DNA of 7,218 bases from contig JAGWRJ010000808.1 of assembly GCA_028869725.1 (NCBI GenBank), positions 1 to 7,218 on the forward strand, in the 5' to 3' direction. Below are positions 6,954 through 7,218 of this stretch, one piece after another. Source of the DNA: Alphaproteobacteria bacterium (lineage in GTDB: Bacteria > Pseudomonadota > Alphaproteobacteria > Micropepsales > Micropepsaceae). Numbering within the stretch: position 1 is the first letter of the stretch; the number at the start of each line of letters is the position of its first letter. Below the pieces are notes generated by a model. That model worked only from the letters and a program-made list of their open reading frames with translations. It did not search any database and was not told the origin of the DNA. Made by a program: the position numbers and the translations under genes.

Positions 6954-7218
6954 TCAACGTTCGTTCGGATGCTCCATCGTCCTGGACACATAAGATTCGA
7001 CTGCCTCGAGCACTTCGCCTTCGTGCTTGTCGAAAAAATGGTTCGCGCCCTCGATCTTGTCGTAGGTGATCTTGATGCCCTTCTGGGCGGTGAGGCGGTC
7101 GACCAGCTTTTGGACATCGGCTTCCGGCACGACCTGATCGCGCGTGCCATGCACAATCAGTCCGGACGCAGGACATGGTGCAAGAAAGGCGAAGTCATAC
7201 ATGCTTGCCGGCGGCGCG
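6954..7218 (-). CDS. Alpha/beta hydrolase, C-terminal part (gene runs off the right edge)
   Basis: About 87 residues of the C-terminus are visible, read leftward, beginning APPASMYDFAFLAP. There is no stop between the internal Met at 7202 and the window edge, and the homologous core is already under way, so the true start lies outside. GLIVHGTRDQVVPEADV carries the acid residue of the Ser-Asp-His triad (the Asp in GTRDQVVP). IEGANHFFDKHEGEV carries the catalytic His. This pattern, including 'MYDFxFLAPCP', fits the COG2945-like group of small serine hydrolases found in alphaproteobacteria. The nucleophile elbow (GxSxG) is outside the window, so activity cannot be judged and the substrate is unknown. 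It ends with TGA at 6954-6956, after a polar tail (SRTMEHPNER). It converges on anmK across 291 bp. Confidence 0.85.
   Translation of the reverse strand, partial: APPASMYDFAFLAPCPASGLIVHGTRDQVVPEADVQKLVDRLTAQKGIKITYDKIEGANHFFDKHEGEVLEAVESYVSRTMEHPNER

Noticed and set aside
6787..6993. 68-codon plus-strand frame between anmK and the hydrolase gene
   Set aside because: It overlaps the end of the hydrolase in antisense, has no visible ribosome site and resembles no family I know.

Overview
The window looks like ordinary chromosomal DNA of a Gram-negative alphaproteobacterium. G+C is high, the genes are dense, and the products are housekeeping or cell-envelope proteins. The combination of an M23 peptidase, a Bcp peroxiredoxin, a large AsmA-like protein, TyrS and AnmK recalls sphingomonads and related alphaproteobacteria. 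That placement rests on remembered gene order and protein style, not on a search. I see no phage, insertion sequence, CRISPR array, tRNA or rRNA.

Layout from left to right: (1) The first 27 codons of a leftward gene, probably an M23-family metallopeptidase, run off the left edge (1-82, minus). (2) A 121-bp gap carries a 16-bp inverted repeat. (3) A complete Bcp/PrxQ-type peroxiredoxin follows (204-689, minus). (4) A 158-bp divergent intergenic region leads to (5) a 1131-residue membrane-anchored AsmA/YhdP-like protein (848-4243, plus) that appears to start at TTG. (6) tyrS, tyrosyl-tRNA synthetase (4248-5510, minus), converges on it; only 4 bp separate the stop codons, and both stops lie inside one perfect hairpin. 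(7) anmK, anhydro-N-acetylmuramic acid kinase (5559-6662, plus), diverges from tyrS across 48 bp. (8) A 291-bp stretch has no gene I recognise. (9) The C-terminal part of a leftward alpha/beta hydrolase runs off the right edge (6954-7218, minus).

Functionally, three of the genes concern the cell envelope. The M23 peptidase probably cuts peptidoglycan, AnmK recycles anhydro-N-acetylmuramic acid released from peptidoglycan, and the AsmA-like protein belongs to the group implicated in lipid movement to the outer membrane. TyrS serves translation, and Bcp removes hydroperoxides. They do not form one operon: strands alternate, with two divergent starts and two convergent ends.

I did not find a new biological system. 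The points worth a second look are small: the symmetric hairpin that holds both convergent stop codons, a Bcp with a single cysteine, a dyad and short upstream ORF at the weak TTG start of the AsmA-like gene, an inverted repeat before the M23 gene, and the very tight tyrS/anmK divergent junction.
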